Below are positions 24,344 through 32,199 of a stretch of 37,197 nucleotides of DNA, one piece after another. A program made the translations under genes and the position numbers. How positions within the stretch are numbered: position 1 is the stretch's first letter; each line of letters opens with the position of its first letter. The stretch is taken from positions 1 to 37,197 of the IMG/VR virus record IMGVR_UViG_3300044640_002945. One strand, written 5' to 3'. The stretch is from a virus. Under the pieces are notes generated by a model. That model was not told the DNA's origin. It worked only from the letters and a program-made list of their open reading frames with translations, and made no database searches.

Positions 24344-24541
24344 ATGAAAAATATGAAAAAATTATTATTATTACTAATTCCCTTTTTATTTTCTTGTGAA
24401 GAAAAAAAATACACTCACATAGGTCAGGAAATAATAGATGGTAAAATATCAGCAGTTAAAGAAGGTTTCTTAGGAAGAAGAGGAAGTCTTCCTAAAATTT
24501 GGGTACAAACCCCAACAAGTACAAGAGAGGTAGATATTTAG
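24344..24541 (+). CDS. Small lipoprotein
   Basis: 65 residues. The N-terminus MKNMKKLLLLLIPFLFSC is a lipoprotein signal with a Cys at position 18 (lipobox LFSC) and an acidic start to the mature chain (EEKK). Bacteroidota lipoproteins with acidic residues after the Cys can be surface-exposed. The mature part is about 48 residues. A start at the second Met (24353) is possible. Phage lipoproteins of this size often block superinfection by capping receptors; here that is only an inference. Confidence 0.65.
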   Translation: MKNMKKLLLLLIPFLFSCEEKKYTHIGQEIIDGKISAVKEGFLGRRGSLPKIWVQTPTSTREVDI

Positions 24542-24551
24542 ATAAAAAGCA

Positions 24552-24893
24552 ATGAAACGAATCAACACCGAAATTAATAAAACCATCAACGAACACCGTT
24601 TGGAATTAACCAGCAAGTTAAGAGCCAATGCAGGTCGAAGTTCGCGTGAATACAAATTACGTTCAAACAATCGTGTGGATCGAAATTCGGGGGGCATTTT
24701 TGCCATTGGCGTTTCTTTTGAAAAACACGGCGTATTTGTAGAAAAAGGCGTGGGAAGAGGTCGTGGTATTAATAGCGGTAAAGCAAACCCGATGCCTTGG
24801 TTTAATCCTATTATGGAATCCTACATACCAATTATGGCAGACGAATTGGCGATAAACGCTGCCGATTTACTTCATAAAGCAATGATAAATTAA
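24552..24893 (+). CDS. Neck / head-tail joining protein (HK97 gp10-like)
   Basis: 113 residues. The pattern 'HGVFVEKGVGRGRG' (position about 60) followed by 'PMPWFNPIMESYIPIMADEL' and a C-terminal Ala-rich helix is like HK97 gp10-family neck proteins, which have a 'yA..vE.Gt' core and 'pfl.pA...' near the end. It is translated just ahead of a 106-residue protein and the portal. Family membership is a fair guess from pattern and context. Confidence 0.6.
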   Translation: MKRINTEINKTINEHRLELTSKLRANAGRSSREYKLRSNNRVDRNSGGIFAIGVSFEKHGVFVEKGVGRGRGINSGKANPMPWFNPIMESYIPIMADELAINAADLLHKAMIN

Positions 24894-24894
24894 T

Positions 24895-25215
24895 ATGGAT
24901 CGAATCAGCCTTAAAGAAGTCATTCAATTACTATTTAGCGGAGAGCCTTGCACGCTCGAAGTCGTTAAATATGATGCCAACCGCCGTAAAGGTGGAAGCG
25001 TTCGAGTTTATGAAAATGTACGCCTTAATTATTCGATTGAAAAAAGCGAAATCAAAACCAATGACAAAACCAATCACGATATTGATACGCAAATGTCAAA
25101 CGCGCCAGTGTATAGACCCAAACCATTTATTAACGTGGTTTTGCCCAACGGCGATTTGCGCAAAATTTATCGAGTATTAATAACTAAATGTAATAACAAA
25201 ACGGTACTTATATGA
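24895..25215 (+). CDS. Neck-region protein of 106 residues
   Basis: Two bases separate it from the previous neck gene and its stop overlaps the portal start (ATGA), so the three are translated together. The sequence is mixed alpha/beta (KYDANRRKGGSVRVYENVRL) with a conserved-looking 'PKPFINVVLPNGDLRKIYRV' end. Possibly a stopper or head-tail connector. No family recognised. Confidence 0.5.
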   Translation: MDRISLKEVIQLLFSGEPCTLEVVKYDANRRKGGSVRVYENVRLNYSIEKSEIKTNDKTNHDIDTQMSNAPVYRPKPFINVVLPNGDLRKIYRVLITKCNNKTVLI

Positions 25216-26540
25216 TATTTATACAAAACACCTTTCGAAATATTAGCAACTATTTAACTAAAAGTTCGATTTCGGTAACTACCGAACCGCTTAAAAAAGC
25301 GGATTTGAATAAAAAGAAATTTGTAGCACCTTGGGGCATTACAAACAATTTCCCGAAAGAGCTCGACGACAAAATAGCGCACTCCGAAGGACTGGAAACA
25401 GGTTTCCAAACCTTAACGGATTTCGCGTATGGACTACGAATTGCTACGTATCAGCAAACCGTAGATGAAAATGGGAATTTTGCCTACAAACGCGTTATTG
25501 TCCCAGCCTTTGAAGAATTTATGCAAGAATATAACTTCAAAGACTTATATCTAGGTCGGGCGATTTACAATTTCTTTAGATATGCTAATGTTTTTGTAGA
25601 ATTTACCGTATTTCAAGGCAAAATCATTCGATTATTTACCAAAGACGCGCCTTTTTGTAGGGTTTCTTCTATCGATCCAAAACTAGGCGTTTCAACGCAT
25701 ATGCTTGAATCGGCGCAATGGGCAGATTTAAAAGAAGCGAGTTTTGACAAACTCAAAGAGTATGAAAAAGCGCAATTACTGCATATGATTCCTTTGATTG
25801 ACCAAAGAAATCCAATCGTTTCTATTCAAGAATTAGCCAAAAAAAACAGTATCCTTGGATATCAAATTAAAGATTATTCACCAGGCGACCCATATTATGG
25901 TCAGTCGCCTTGGTATCCGATTTTATCTAACGGCTGGCTGGATATTCTTAGAGATACGCCCAACAAAATTAAAGCCTATTACAGCAATTTAATTACGTTG
26001 GCGTTTGAAATTGGTATTGATATTGACTTTGTAAAAGAAACAACACCCGACTGGGACAAACTAGGAGAGAAAGAAAAGCGAAAAGTTTTTGAAGACTTGC
26101 AGCAAAAAATTGACGATTATTTGTCGGGTGCAGATAAGTCTTATAAATCCATTTTCTACCAAAAAAGAATGAATGGTCAAGCCGAGCAAAAAATGTTAAC
26201 CATTAATTCACTTGAAAACAAAAATAGAGATTCCACAATCTTAAAAGATGCACAGCACCTCAACGCCGTTCTAAATTCGGCGTTACGAATTGACAACGCA
26301 CTTAATAATAGTCAGCATACAGGAAGCGCAGAAGCCGACAGCGGAAGCGAAAAAACAAAAGCAAACAATTTGCTTCAACTTCGTTTAGCTCCAATCCGTG
26401 ACCAAATCCTTTATCCGCTTTATTTATTAAAGAAAATAAACAATTGGGGCGATCATTCGATTCATTTTGTTATCGAATCCGATATTCAAACCACAACCGA
26501 CATCAATATTACAGGAAAGGAAACACAACCGATGGCATAA
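25212..26540 (+). CDS. Portal protein
   Basis: 442 residues, overlapping the previous gene by four bases and followed at once by the large terminase. It has the portal pattern: an N-terminal region with 'WGITNNFP', a helical middle, 'GQSPWYPILSNGWLDILRDT' just before a long helix (residues ~260-310), and a Gln/Ser-rich C-terminal region with 'SEKTKANNLLQLRLAPIRDQ', as seen in portals that close with a helical crown. It forms the dodecameric DNA entry ring. The gene order portal-terL is reversed compared with the usual terL-portal. Confidence 0.85.
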   Translation: MIFIQNTFRNISNYLTKSSISVTTEPLKKADLNKKKFVAPWGITNNFPKELDDKIAHSEGLETGFQTLTDFAYGLRIATYQQTVDENGNFAYKRVIVPAFEEFMQEYNFKDLYLGRAIYNFFRYANVFVEFTVFQGKIIRLFTKDAPFCRVSSIDPKLGVSTHMLESAQWADLKEASFDKLKEYEKAQLLHMIPLIDQRNPIVSIQELAKKNSILGYQIKDYSPGDPYYGQSPWYPILSNGWLDILRDTPNKIKAYYSNLITLAFEIGIDIDFVKETTPDWDKLGEKEKRKVFEDLQQKIDDYLSGADKSYKSIFYQKRMNGQAEQKMLTINSLENKNRDSTILKDAQHLNAVLNSALRIDNALNNSQHTGSAEADSGSEKTKANNLLQLRLAPIRDQILYPLYLLKKINNWGDHSIHFVIESDIQTTTDINITGKETQPMA

Positions 26541-26541
26541 T

Positions 26542-28155
26542 ATGAACCAATTTGAGAAAAAGATAGATAAATATGCGAACGTGCCCCAGCTTCTTTTTGG
26601 GGTGGTGCGTCCGCGTGTGGCGTATCTTAGATGGGCGAGGGGAACAGGTAAAACCGAATTTCCTATATGTTACCGAATGCACATGGCGGCTTCTTTAATG
26701 CCAAGAAGTAACAATTTTTTTGCCGTACCGAGCTACAATAAATTCCTCAAAGATTTACTGCCTGCAATCCGCAAAGGATTAAATAATTTTGGTTACCATG
26801 AATACGACCCGAGAACCAAAAAAAATAAAGGACATTGGACGATAGGACTTAAACCGCCAAAACATTGGGCAAAGCCTATCTATACACCCGATGTATGGGA
26901 CAACGTGATTTCATTTGCCAACGGCACGATTTATTCCTTATTTTCGCAAGATAGCAAAATGAAAAATCAAGGTAATTCCTTGATTTCGGGAATTGCTGAC
27001 GAAGCCAAATTGATTAATAAAGACCGATTAAACGAAGACTGCATTAAAGCGATGCGTGGCGGTGCTGAATTTTGGGGGCATTTGCCCGAATTTAACTCCT
27101 TGTTATACACCAGCGATGGATATTTAAATGAAAAATGCTTCAATTGGTTTATCGAAGATGAAAGCCAAGCCAACGCCGAAGAAATGGAAATGATGATTCG
27201 TTTGAGCCTAGCGGCGGCAAACGGCAAATTAGATAAAGCAGGCAAACAAGCCCTTGATTATGCACGCAAAAATGTAATGTATTACAACAAAGCAAGCGGT
27301 TTTGAAAATCGTTATGCACTGGGGCAATCGTATTTTAAACGCGCTTATGAGCAAAGCTCGCCGATGGAGTTTTTAGTGTCTAATCTTAATTATGATATGA
27401 ATCGGATCGAGGGTAGTTTTTACCGACACCTCGACGAAGTGCGCCACGGACGATTTGCGGCCATTGAATCCTATTGGCAAAATATGGAATATATGGCGCA
27501 CAAAATCGATCAAGCGACTTGCCTTGGCGATTCGGACATCAACTATTCGCTTCCGCTGGATTTATCGTTTGACTTTGGCGGTCAAAAAAATTGCGCCGTG
27601 GTGGGGCAATATGATAAACCGATGAACACGTATAATTTGCTTAAAGATTTTGTGGCAGGAAAATTCGAAGAAATAGTCGGGCAGTTTGACGCCTATTATC
27701 ACGAGCATAAACGAACGAATGGCACCGTTGACCTTTGGTATGATGTATCGGGCACGTATGAGCAAGCCAATAGTTATTATACGTATTGTGACGAAATAAA
27801 AATGCTTTTACAGCGTTTGGGCTGGAATGTGAATTTGCCTCAACCCAACACCAATTATTTAAACCACAATTTGAAGTTTTTGATTTGGGACAAAGTGCTT
27901 TATGAGGGTAAAGATAGAGACCCCCGTTTTCCTATTTTTAGATTCAACCGAACGAATGCAAAGAAAACGGCACTTTCAATGGGACTTGCTCCAGCAAAAG
28001 ACAATAACGGCAAAATCCAAAAAGACAAATCGAGCGAAAAACGCAAAAGTGTGGCATATGAAAAAGCCACACACTTGTCGGACGCTATTGATAATCCGAT
28101 TTGTTTTCGATTTAAGAATATATTAGAAAGACGAACCGAATTTATTAAAATCTAA
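26542..28155 (+). CDS. terL: Terminase large subunit
   Basis: 537 residues from the ATG right after the portal stop; an earlier in-frame start at 26467 would overlap the portal by 74 bases and lacks support. Walker A is WARGTGKT (31-38), Walker B is SLISGIADEA (146-155, Asp153-Glu154), and the nuclease domain has LSFDFGGQ with Asp344 and further acidic residues (DLWYDVSG). Packaging ATPase plus endonuclease that feeds DNA through the portal. The phage would package concatemers; the circular permutation of the assembly is compatible with headful packaging. No small subunit is next to it. Confidence 0.92.
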   Translation: MNQFEKKIDKYANVPQLLFGVVRPRVAYLRWARGTGKTEFPICYRMHMAASLMPRSNNFFAVPSYNKFLKDLLPAIRKGLNNFGYHEYDPRTKKNKGHWTIGLKPPKHWAKPIYTPDVWDNVISFANGTIYSLFSQDSKMKNQGNSLISGIADEAKLINKDRLNEDCIKAMRGGAEFWGHLPEFNSLLYTSDGYLNEKCFNWFIEDESQANAEEMEMMIRLSLAAANGKLDKAGKQALDYARKNVMYYNKASGFENRYALGQSYFKRAYEQSSPMEFLVSNLNYDMNRIEGSFYRHLDEVRHGRFAAIESYWQNMEYMAHKIDQATCLGDSDINYSLPLDLSFDFGGQKNCAVVGQYDKPMNTYNLLKDFVAGKFEEIVGQFDAYYHEHKRTNGTVDLWYDVSGTYEQANSYYTYCDEIKMLLQRLGWNVNLPQPNTNYLNHNLKFLIWDKVLYEGKDRDPRFPIFRFNRTNAKKTALSMGLAPAKDNNGKIQKDKSSEKRKSVAYEKATHLSDAIDNPICFRFKNILERRTEFIKI

Positions 28156-28169
28156 AAATATAGAAAACT

Positions 28170-29144
28170 ATGCTAATCGAAACCACGCAAGAACTTCAAT
28201 TGTATGTACCTACCAGTTCGGCATTTAAGGAAGCCACGCTGACGCCCGAGCTTAAAACCTCGACGATGGAACTCGAACAAAGAGTTCCAAAAGAATTTTT
28301 AACCCATATCGAATCCTTGAAAGGTGCGGATAATTTGGGTGAGTTAGAAGATATTCACTATCACTTTGCTTCCTTTATTGGCAATATTACGATGTATCGT
28401 ATGATGCCTAAATTGTATAATTCCATTACAAGTGCAGGCATACGCACACACGTAACCCAAGAAACCGAACGCGCTACAAAATGGAGCTACGAAGACCAAA
28501 GAAACGCGTATTTGCTTGATGCTACCGTTCATTTAGAAAATGGTTTGAGTAAATTCTACAATTTACCGATGGGTACGTTGATGTCATTTATGAGCCAAGA
28601 CGAAATAGTAAATCACAAAAAACGCTTATTCAAAAATATTGATGATTGGAAAAGTGCGTTGAGTACGCGATGTAGTGTTTTAGTAATTCAAGAATTGAAT
28701 AATTATGTAGCCGACTGCGAGGAGAGTTATATTTTAAATCGATTGGATCGTGGGTATTGGGAAACGACAAAACAAGACCCGACACAGGAGTTTCAAAAAA
28801 CATTGATCAACTACGGCAGAAGATTAATTGCTTCGGCGGCACTTTTGCGCGGTTTGGGATTATTAACACTTTCTTTGAGTGCCGATGGTTTACGAATGAC
28901 TAGTTTTTATTATAACGAAACGCTCCACGGCGCACCGCTTGCGATGGATTTTATTATGAATTTAAAACGAAGCTTAGAAACAAACGTTACGCATTATCAA
29001 GGGATTTTTGACAAATATCTTTTGCAAAACGCGAGTAATATCCCTGGAATGACCAGTTCGGATTTTTATATACAAAGTCAAGAAAATTCGAGCGTTTTGG
29101 GAGGCTATAACAACGAAAACGCAAAAAGCACCTTTTTTATATAA
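28170..29144 (+). CDS. Head-tail adaptor candidate (DUF6712-like)
   Basis: 324 residues, mostly helical, with 'FASFIGNITMYRMMPKLYNS' and 'KWSYEDQRNAYLLDATVHLE' (about residues 68-125), as in the DUF6712 proteins found in Bacteroidota phage head modules. It ends the head/packaging unit just before a strong terminator. The role, probably a connector or minor head protein, is inferred from position. Confidence 0.55.
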   Translation: MLIETTQELQLYVPTSSAFKEATLTPELKTSTMELEQRVPKEFLTHIESLKGADNLGELEDIHYHFASFIGNITMYRMMPKLYNSITSAGIRTHVTQETERATKWSYEDQRNAYLLDATVHLENGLSKFYNLPMGTLMSFMSQDEIVNHKKRLFKNIDDWKSALSTRCSVLVIQELNNYVADCEESYILNRLDRGYWETTKQDPTQEFQKTLINYGRRLIASAALLRGLGLLTLSLSADGLRMTSFYYNETLHGAPLAMDFIMNLKRSLETNVTHYQGIFDKYLLQNASNIPGMTSSDFYIQSQENSSVLGGYNNENAKSTFFI

Positions 29145-29172
29145 CCCATATTTTTCTTTATATTTTTTCGGG

Positions 29173-29208
29173 AACCGCATTTTGCTTCGGCAAGTGCGGT
29201 TTTTTTTA
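29173..29208 (+). terminator. Terminator of the head/packaging unit
   Basis: AACCGCA...TTGC-TTCG-GCAA...TGCGGTT forms a stem with small internal loop and a UUCG tetraloop, followed by eight T. It separates the head unit from the accessory island. Confidence 0.92.
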
Positions 29209-29216
29209 TACTTTTG
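29209..29216 (+). promoter_or_regulatory. Promoter for accessory gene 29242
   Basis: TACTTTTG matches TAnnTTTG immediately after the terminator and 26 bases before the start codon. A possible TTTG lies 24 bp upstream, inside the terminator stem. The terminator-promoter pair is the usual sign of an independently expressed moron. Confidence 0.6.
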
Positions 29217-29241
29217 TGTTTCACTTTTAAATTAAAACATT

Positions 29242-29766
29242 ATGGAAGATTCAATGAAAAAACTATTTTTTGGTATTATTTGCCTTTTAGGATTATTTAC
29301 AGTAGGTTTTGGGATTATGGAATTTCTAAACGAACCTAAAAAAGAAAAGCCAGTAGTTATAAATAAAGCTAAAATATTAAATGAAATACACAATAATCCG
29401 AAACCAACTAGACCAAGACCTATGTATAACGAAGAGCAATTTTTTGAGAATTTAGACCCTAGTCAAATTTCAAGCTTAGAACCAGAGCAAAAATTTAAAT
29501 ATCGAATGTATATTTTAAACGCTCCTTTAGAAAAATACAATAAACTTGATGAGATTCAACAGGAAATGGTTATTTATCAATTAGGGGGCATTTTATATAA
29601 AGAAAAATGGGAAAATGAGTTTACCGATGATCAAAAAAAACTTTTTGAAACACAAATCATGAGTTGTATTAAACCAACAGCTGATGATTATCAATTGTCA
29701 AAGACTATGAAATTGAATGAGGTAGCAGTATCTTGTTATATGGTATTAAAATCTAGAAGATTTTAA
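29242..29766 (+). CDS. Membrane-anchored accessory protein (174 residues)
   Basis: Residues 7-29 form a single hydrophobic segment (LFFGIICLLGLFTVGFGIM), so the protein is anchored or exported with the rest outside the cytoplasm. The mature part is polar, Pro/Lys-rich then helical, with two Cys near the C-terminus (Cys152 and Cys166) that could form a disulfide. A possible second start lies at MKKL (29254). It has its own promoter between the head genes and the next accessory operon. Lysogenic conversion or superinfection exclusion is a plausible inference; no family recognised. Confidence 0.5.
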   Translation: MEDSMKKLFFGIICLLGLFTVGFGIMEFLNEPKKEKPVVINKAKILNEIHNNPKPTRPRPMYNEEQFFENLDPSQISSLEPEQKFKYRMYILNAPLEKYNKLDEIQQEMVIYQLGGILYKEKWENEFTDDQKKLFETQIMSCIKPTADDYQLSKTMKLNEVAVSCYMVLKSRRF

Positions 29767-29796
29767 AATAAAATAATAACATTATTTATTTATCTT

Positions 29797-29804
29797 TACT
29801 TTTG
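29797..29804 (+). promoter_or_regulatory. Promoter for the two-gene membrane module
   Basis: TACTTTTG (a TAnnTTTG box) lies 25 bases upstream of the 78-residue gene, in an AT-only intergenic gap with no other gene. No good -33 element is visible. It implies expression separate from the late genes, including possibly in the lysogen. Confidence 0.55.
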
Positions 29805-29828
29805 CAGTAATTTATAACTTATATTATT

Positions 29829-30065
29829 ATGAGTATCGTAGGAATTTTTAAAGACAAATTGTATATAACATTAGGTTCTATTCAAAAATATATAAATTGT
29901 ATTAGCAATTTAATGATAAAGTCTGATGATGAAAATTTAAAAATTTTATTAAAAAATCCAAAAGATAAGGCTCAATTTCAGAAAGCAATAGATGAAATAT
30001 TAAGAGATAATAAAAAAGAAAAAGAAATCGACATCAATGGTAGCACCATTGTAATATCTATGTAA
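29829..30065 (+). CDS. Small cytosolic protein, first gene of the membrane module
   Basis: 78 residues, helical, no signal or membrane segment. It contains one Cys (KYINCISNLM), a charged C-terminal half (FQKAIDEILRDNKKEKEIDI) and a short beta tail (GSTIVISM). Its stop is 12 bases before the large membrane protein. The pairing of a small soluble protein with a membrane effector resembles many phage-defence and toxin-antitoxin pairs, but no known family is recognised. Confidence 0.5.
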   Translation: MSIVGIFKDKLYITLGSIQKYINCISNLMIKSDDENLKILLKNPKDKAQFQKAIDEILRDNKKEKEIDINGSTIVISM

Positions 30066-30077
30066 GATTTAATTAAT

Positions 30078-31283
30078 ATGAATATTAATATTGCTTTTAA
30101 TACTATTATTTATATTATGATATTTTTATTTCCTGGACTAATTTTTAGGAGAGCATTTTTTTCAGGAAAATTTTCTAATAATTTTAATTCAGGAAATGCG
30201 TTTGAAAGATTAATATGGAATATATTGTTTAGTATTATTTCAATTTATGTTTTTTATATTTTATTCAAGTATTTAGACGTTTCAAATCATAAAATTTTTA
30301 GCTACAAATTACAAAAAGACCAAATATTTGAAACGTTCAAGTATTTATACGAAAATAAATTCCCTGTGTTGTTTTTGTCTGAAGATTTTATTAAAATATC
30401 ATTAAGTTGGCTATTTTTTATATACTTTTTTTCAGGATTAATCGGATTTGTTATAAATAAAATTATTATAATTATTGGATTAGAAAAATCATTCTCTGTT
30501 TTGAAATTTCAGAACAATTGGGAATACTTAATAAATTCAAATGGTAAAAATAATTCAAGCCATAATTTCTTACATTTGTATTACACTAAAGTTGATGTAA
30601 AAACTAAAAATCAAGAATTATTTACTGGAAAATTGCATGAAATTATTTATGACAAAGATAATAAAATTGAAGCTATTACAATTGAAGATGCTTATAAATT
30701 TTACAAATGCTCTTTAATTGATGATAAAGAAAAAATTGAATATATTAAAAGTAGTATTAATAAAGATGATCCTTATATAATAGAGCATCAACAAACAAAT
30801 TCAGAATACATTTACAGAAAAAAAATAAAAGGGAATTTGTTTTCTATTTTTATAAATGATATTGAGAACATATCAATGAGTTATATTAAAATTGCTAATT
30901 TTTATCAAAATCTTCAAATAAATTTAAAAAAACTTTTTACAATTTCTTTTGTATTGATAATTGCATTTTGTTTTTCATATATTATATGGGATTTTAATGT
31001 TTTTTTATTTGATAGTTTTAAAAGAAGAGTGGTCTTTTGTATTACTACTCCTTTTGTTTATTCTATTTTTAGTATGTTCTTAGTTTTTGCTTCAAATGTT
31101 AAACTATTTAGAATTAATTTAAAAAAATATTTAAAAGATTTGTTTGATGTATTTTTTATACTATTGCTTTTTGCAACACCATATTTATATGCTTTTAGTA
31201 TTCTTTCTTTTAAATGTACTATTTTTGCAATTTTAATAGTTTTCATAATATGTGGATTTATATTTAATAGAGATAAAAATTAA
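30078..31283 (+). CDS. Multi-pass membrane protein with internal cytosolic domain (DUF6338-like)
   Basis: 401 residues. The N-terminal 130 residues contain about three membrane helices, with 'FLFPGLIFRRAFFSGKFSNN' as a marked motif. Residues about 155-255 form a soluble domain that includes 'VDVKTKNQELFTGKLHEIIY', a beta-rich pattern reminiscent of the SH3-like part of DUF6338 proteins. About four more helices follow at 285-400. The gene is AT-rich even for this genome and sits in an accessory island with its own promoter. A membrane effector fed by a soluble sensor domain is a common abortive-infection or exclusion design; that role is inferred. Family match is from memory of the motif and is not certain. 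Confidence 0.5.
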   Translation: MNINIAFNTIIYIMIFLFPGLIFRRAFFSGKFSNNFNSGNAFERLIWNILFSIISIYVFYILFKYLDVSNHKIFSYKLQKDQIFETFKYLYENKFPVLFLSEDFIKISLSWLFFIYFFSGLIGFVINKIIIIIGLEKSFSVLKFQNNWEYLINSNGKNNSSHNFLHLYYTKVDVKTKNQELFTGKLHEIIYDKDNKIEAITIEDAYKFYKCSLIDDKEKIEYIKSSINKDDPYIIEHQQTNSEYIYRKKIKGNLFSIFINDIENISMSYIKIANFYQNLQINLKKLFTISFVLIIAFCFSYIIWDFNVFLFDSFKRRVVFCITTPFVYSIFSMFLVFASNVKLFRINLKKYLKDLFDVFFILLLFATPYLYAFSILSFKCTIFAILIVFIICGFIFNRDKN

Positions 31284-31286
31284 CCT

Positions 31287-31406
31287 ATGGCAAAGAACAA
31301 ATTAACAATCCCCGAAATTCATAAAAGCGCACTTAGTGCAAAAAAAGCAATTGAAAGAATTCAATTATTTGCAAAATTAGTTCAAAAATCAAACGACAAA
31401 AAATAA
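31287..31406 (+). CDS. Tiny basic protein (39 residues)
   Basis: The frame begins MAKNKLTIPEIHKSALSAKK three bases after the membrane protein stop and ends with LVQKSNDKK. It is helical and strongly basic. Being so closely coupled to the membrane gene, it could be a third member of the module. Its base composition is less AT-extreme than the membrane gene. No family recognised. Confidence 0.45.
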   Translation: MAKNKLTIPEIHKSALSAKKAIERIQLFAKLVQKSNDKK

Positions 31407-31434
31407 TTATGTGCGCAATGTGATACAAATGTAT

Positions 31435-31442
31435 TATATTTG
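31435..31442 (+). promoter_or_regulatory. Promoter P1 before the small RNA
   Basis: TATATTTG is a perfect TAnnTTTG box. It lies at the end of ACAAATGTATTATATTTGT (31425-31443), an inverted repeat (ACAAAT/ATTTGT), and 18 of 19 bases match the corresponding stretch at P2. Upstream ATGTGCGC (31409) plus TGATACAAA (31421) mirrors the immunity operator region (13732, 13746), suggesting shared control. Confidence 0.6.
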
Positions 31443-31448
31443 TACTCT

Positions 31449-31535
31449 CTTTTACTGATTGTGCTCAAACACCCAGTAGTTAAATGTTTTATTTTTAGTT
31501 TACTAGAAAAGCCTTGATTTATTCAAGGCTTTTTT
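31449..31535 (+). ncRNA. Candidate small RNA (about 87 nt)
   Basis: A promoter box and a terminator lie about 65 bases apart with no open reading frame of note between them, while a second promoter follows to serve the downstream genes. The predicted transcript has a TACTG...CAGTA stem around a loop (31452-31477) and ends in an 11-bp terminator stem. The exact 5' end is estimated from the -7 box. It may act as an antisense or regulatory RNA or as an attenuated leader; its target cannot be read from the sequence. Confidence 0.5.
31507..31535 (+). terminator. Terminator of the small RNA
   Basis: AAAAGCCTTGA and TCAAGGCTTTT form a perfect 11-bp stem with a TTTAT loop, extended by further T. It closes the P1 transcript before P2. 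Confidence 0.9.
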
Positions 31536-31556
31536 AGTGCATTTTATTTTTTAGTG

Positions 31557-31587
31557 TTGCACGTTGTGCACAAAAGTATTATATTTG
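31557..31587 (+). promoter_or_regulatory. Promoter P2 for fibre, lysis and tail genes
   Basis: TTG (31557-31559) is 20 bp upstream of TATATTTG (31580-31587), the consensus Bacteroidota spacing and the best promoter of the window. The spacer holds an inverted repeat TGCAC-GTT-GTGCA (31558-31570), an operator-like site, then ACAAAAGTA. The start codon at 31608 is only 21 bases past the box. No other terminator is seen until 11350, so this could drive about 17 kb of late genes. Confidence 0.75.
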
Positions 31588-31607
31588 TGGCGCAAAATGT
31601 TACACTT

Positions 31608-31871
31608 ATGATTGCAACGCCACACGATATACTATCTCCAAGCGAATTTGCTTTTAAACCTGCGGTTTTTGAGGAGGATAAAACATATCAAGTTACTTGT
31701 TTGGACGCATCGGGATTTATTTTATTTATTAGTGATGAATTATTGTCTATTAAAAAACACAAAGACCGCGGACAAATTGTGGAGTTTCTGTATGACGAAG
31801 AGGAGTTTAGAGCGTTTTATGTAGCTTCTTTTGAGCCCGAAAATTTAAAATTTGTAATTGATGAGCGTTAA
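31608..31871 (+). CDS. First protein of the fibre module (87 residues)
   Basis: 87 residues from the ATG just after promoter P2 (an upstream TTG at 31554 would lie within the promoter and is rejected). Mixed alpha/beta, acidic, with 'TYQVTCLDASGFILFISDEL'. It overlaps the next gene by 11 bases. It may be a small baseplate or fibre-assembly protein. No family recognised. Confidence 0.5.
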   Translation: MIATPHDILSPSEFAFKPAVFEEDKTYQVTCLDASGFILFISDELLSIKKHKDRGQIVEFLYDEEEFRAFYVASFEPENLKFVIDER

Positions 31872-32199
31872 GAATATTCAAGTAGCCAAAACATATCCGA
31901 TTATACGCCAGGAGGGCGATACTTCGATGCTTGAATTTCACGTTCCTGCTGATATATTATTAACAGGCTTTGAAGCTCGTTTTGGTGTTTTTAAGAAAAA
32001 TGGCGACCCGCTTTTTGTGAAAAATGGATCTATAAGCGGGCAAATAATATATTTTGAGATTGATGCGGTAGACACCTTACATAAGGTAGGTACGCATTTA
32101 TGGGAATTGGAAATAAGAAAATACATTCCAAGAGATGAAGTATATACCATAGGCAAAGGCGATTTTGAAATTCATAAACAACTATTAAAAAACATATGA
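31861..32199 (+). CDS. BppU-like baseplate protein
   Basis: 112 residues from ATG (an in-frame TTG one codon earlier is unlikely). The beta-rich pattern 'ADILLTGFEARFGVFKKNGD...' with 'THLWELEIRK' and 'VYTIGKGDFEIHKQ' near the end is typical of the N-terminal domain of BppU-type baseplate proteins, which anchor receptor-binding modules. It overlaps its upstream neighbour and is coupled to the next gene by a four-base overlap. Probably the platform on which the following fibre proteins assemble. Confidence 0.6.
   Translation: MSVKNIQVAKTYPIIRQEGDTSMLEFHVPADILLTGFEARFGVFKKNGDPLFVKNGSISGQIIYFEIDAVDTLHKVGTHLWELEIRKYIPRDEVYTIGKGDFEIHKQLLKNI

Noticed and set aside
24160-24414. Minus-strand Ser/Ile-rich frame opposite the accessory genes
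   Set aside because: Low-complexity antisense frame spanning two genes with independent starts.
26467-26541. Earlier start for the large terminase overlapping the portal gene
   Set aside because: It would add 25 residues unlike terminase and overlap the portal by 74 bases; the ATG at 26542 follows the portal stop directly.
31554-31607. TTG start for the 31608 gene
   Set aside because: The extension lies in the P2 promoter (TTG and TATATTTG), which would make the promoter coding.
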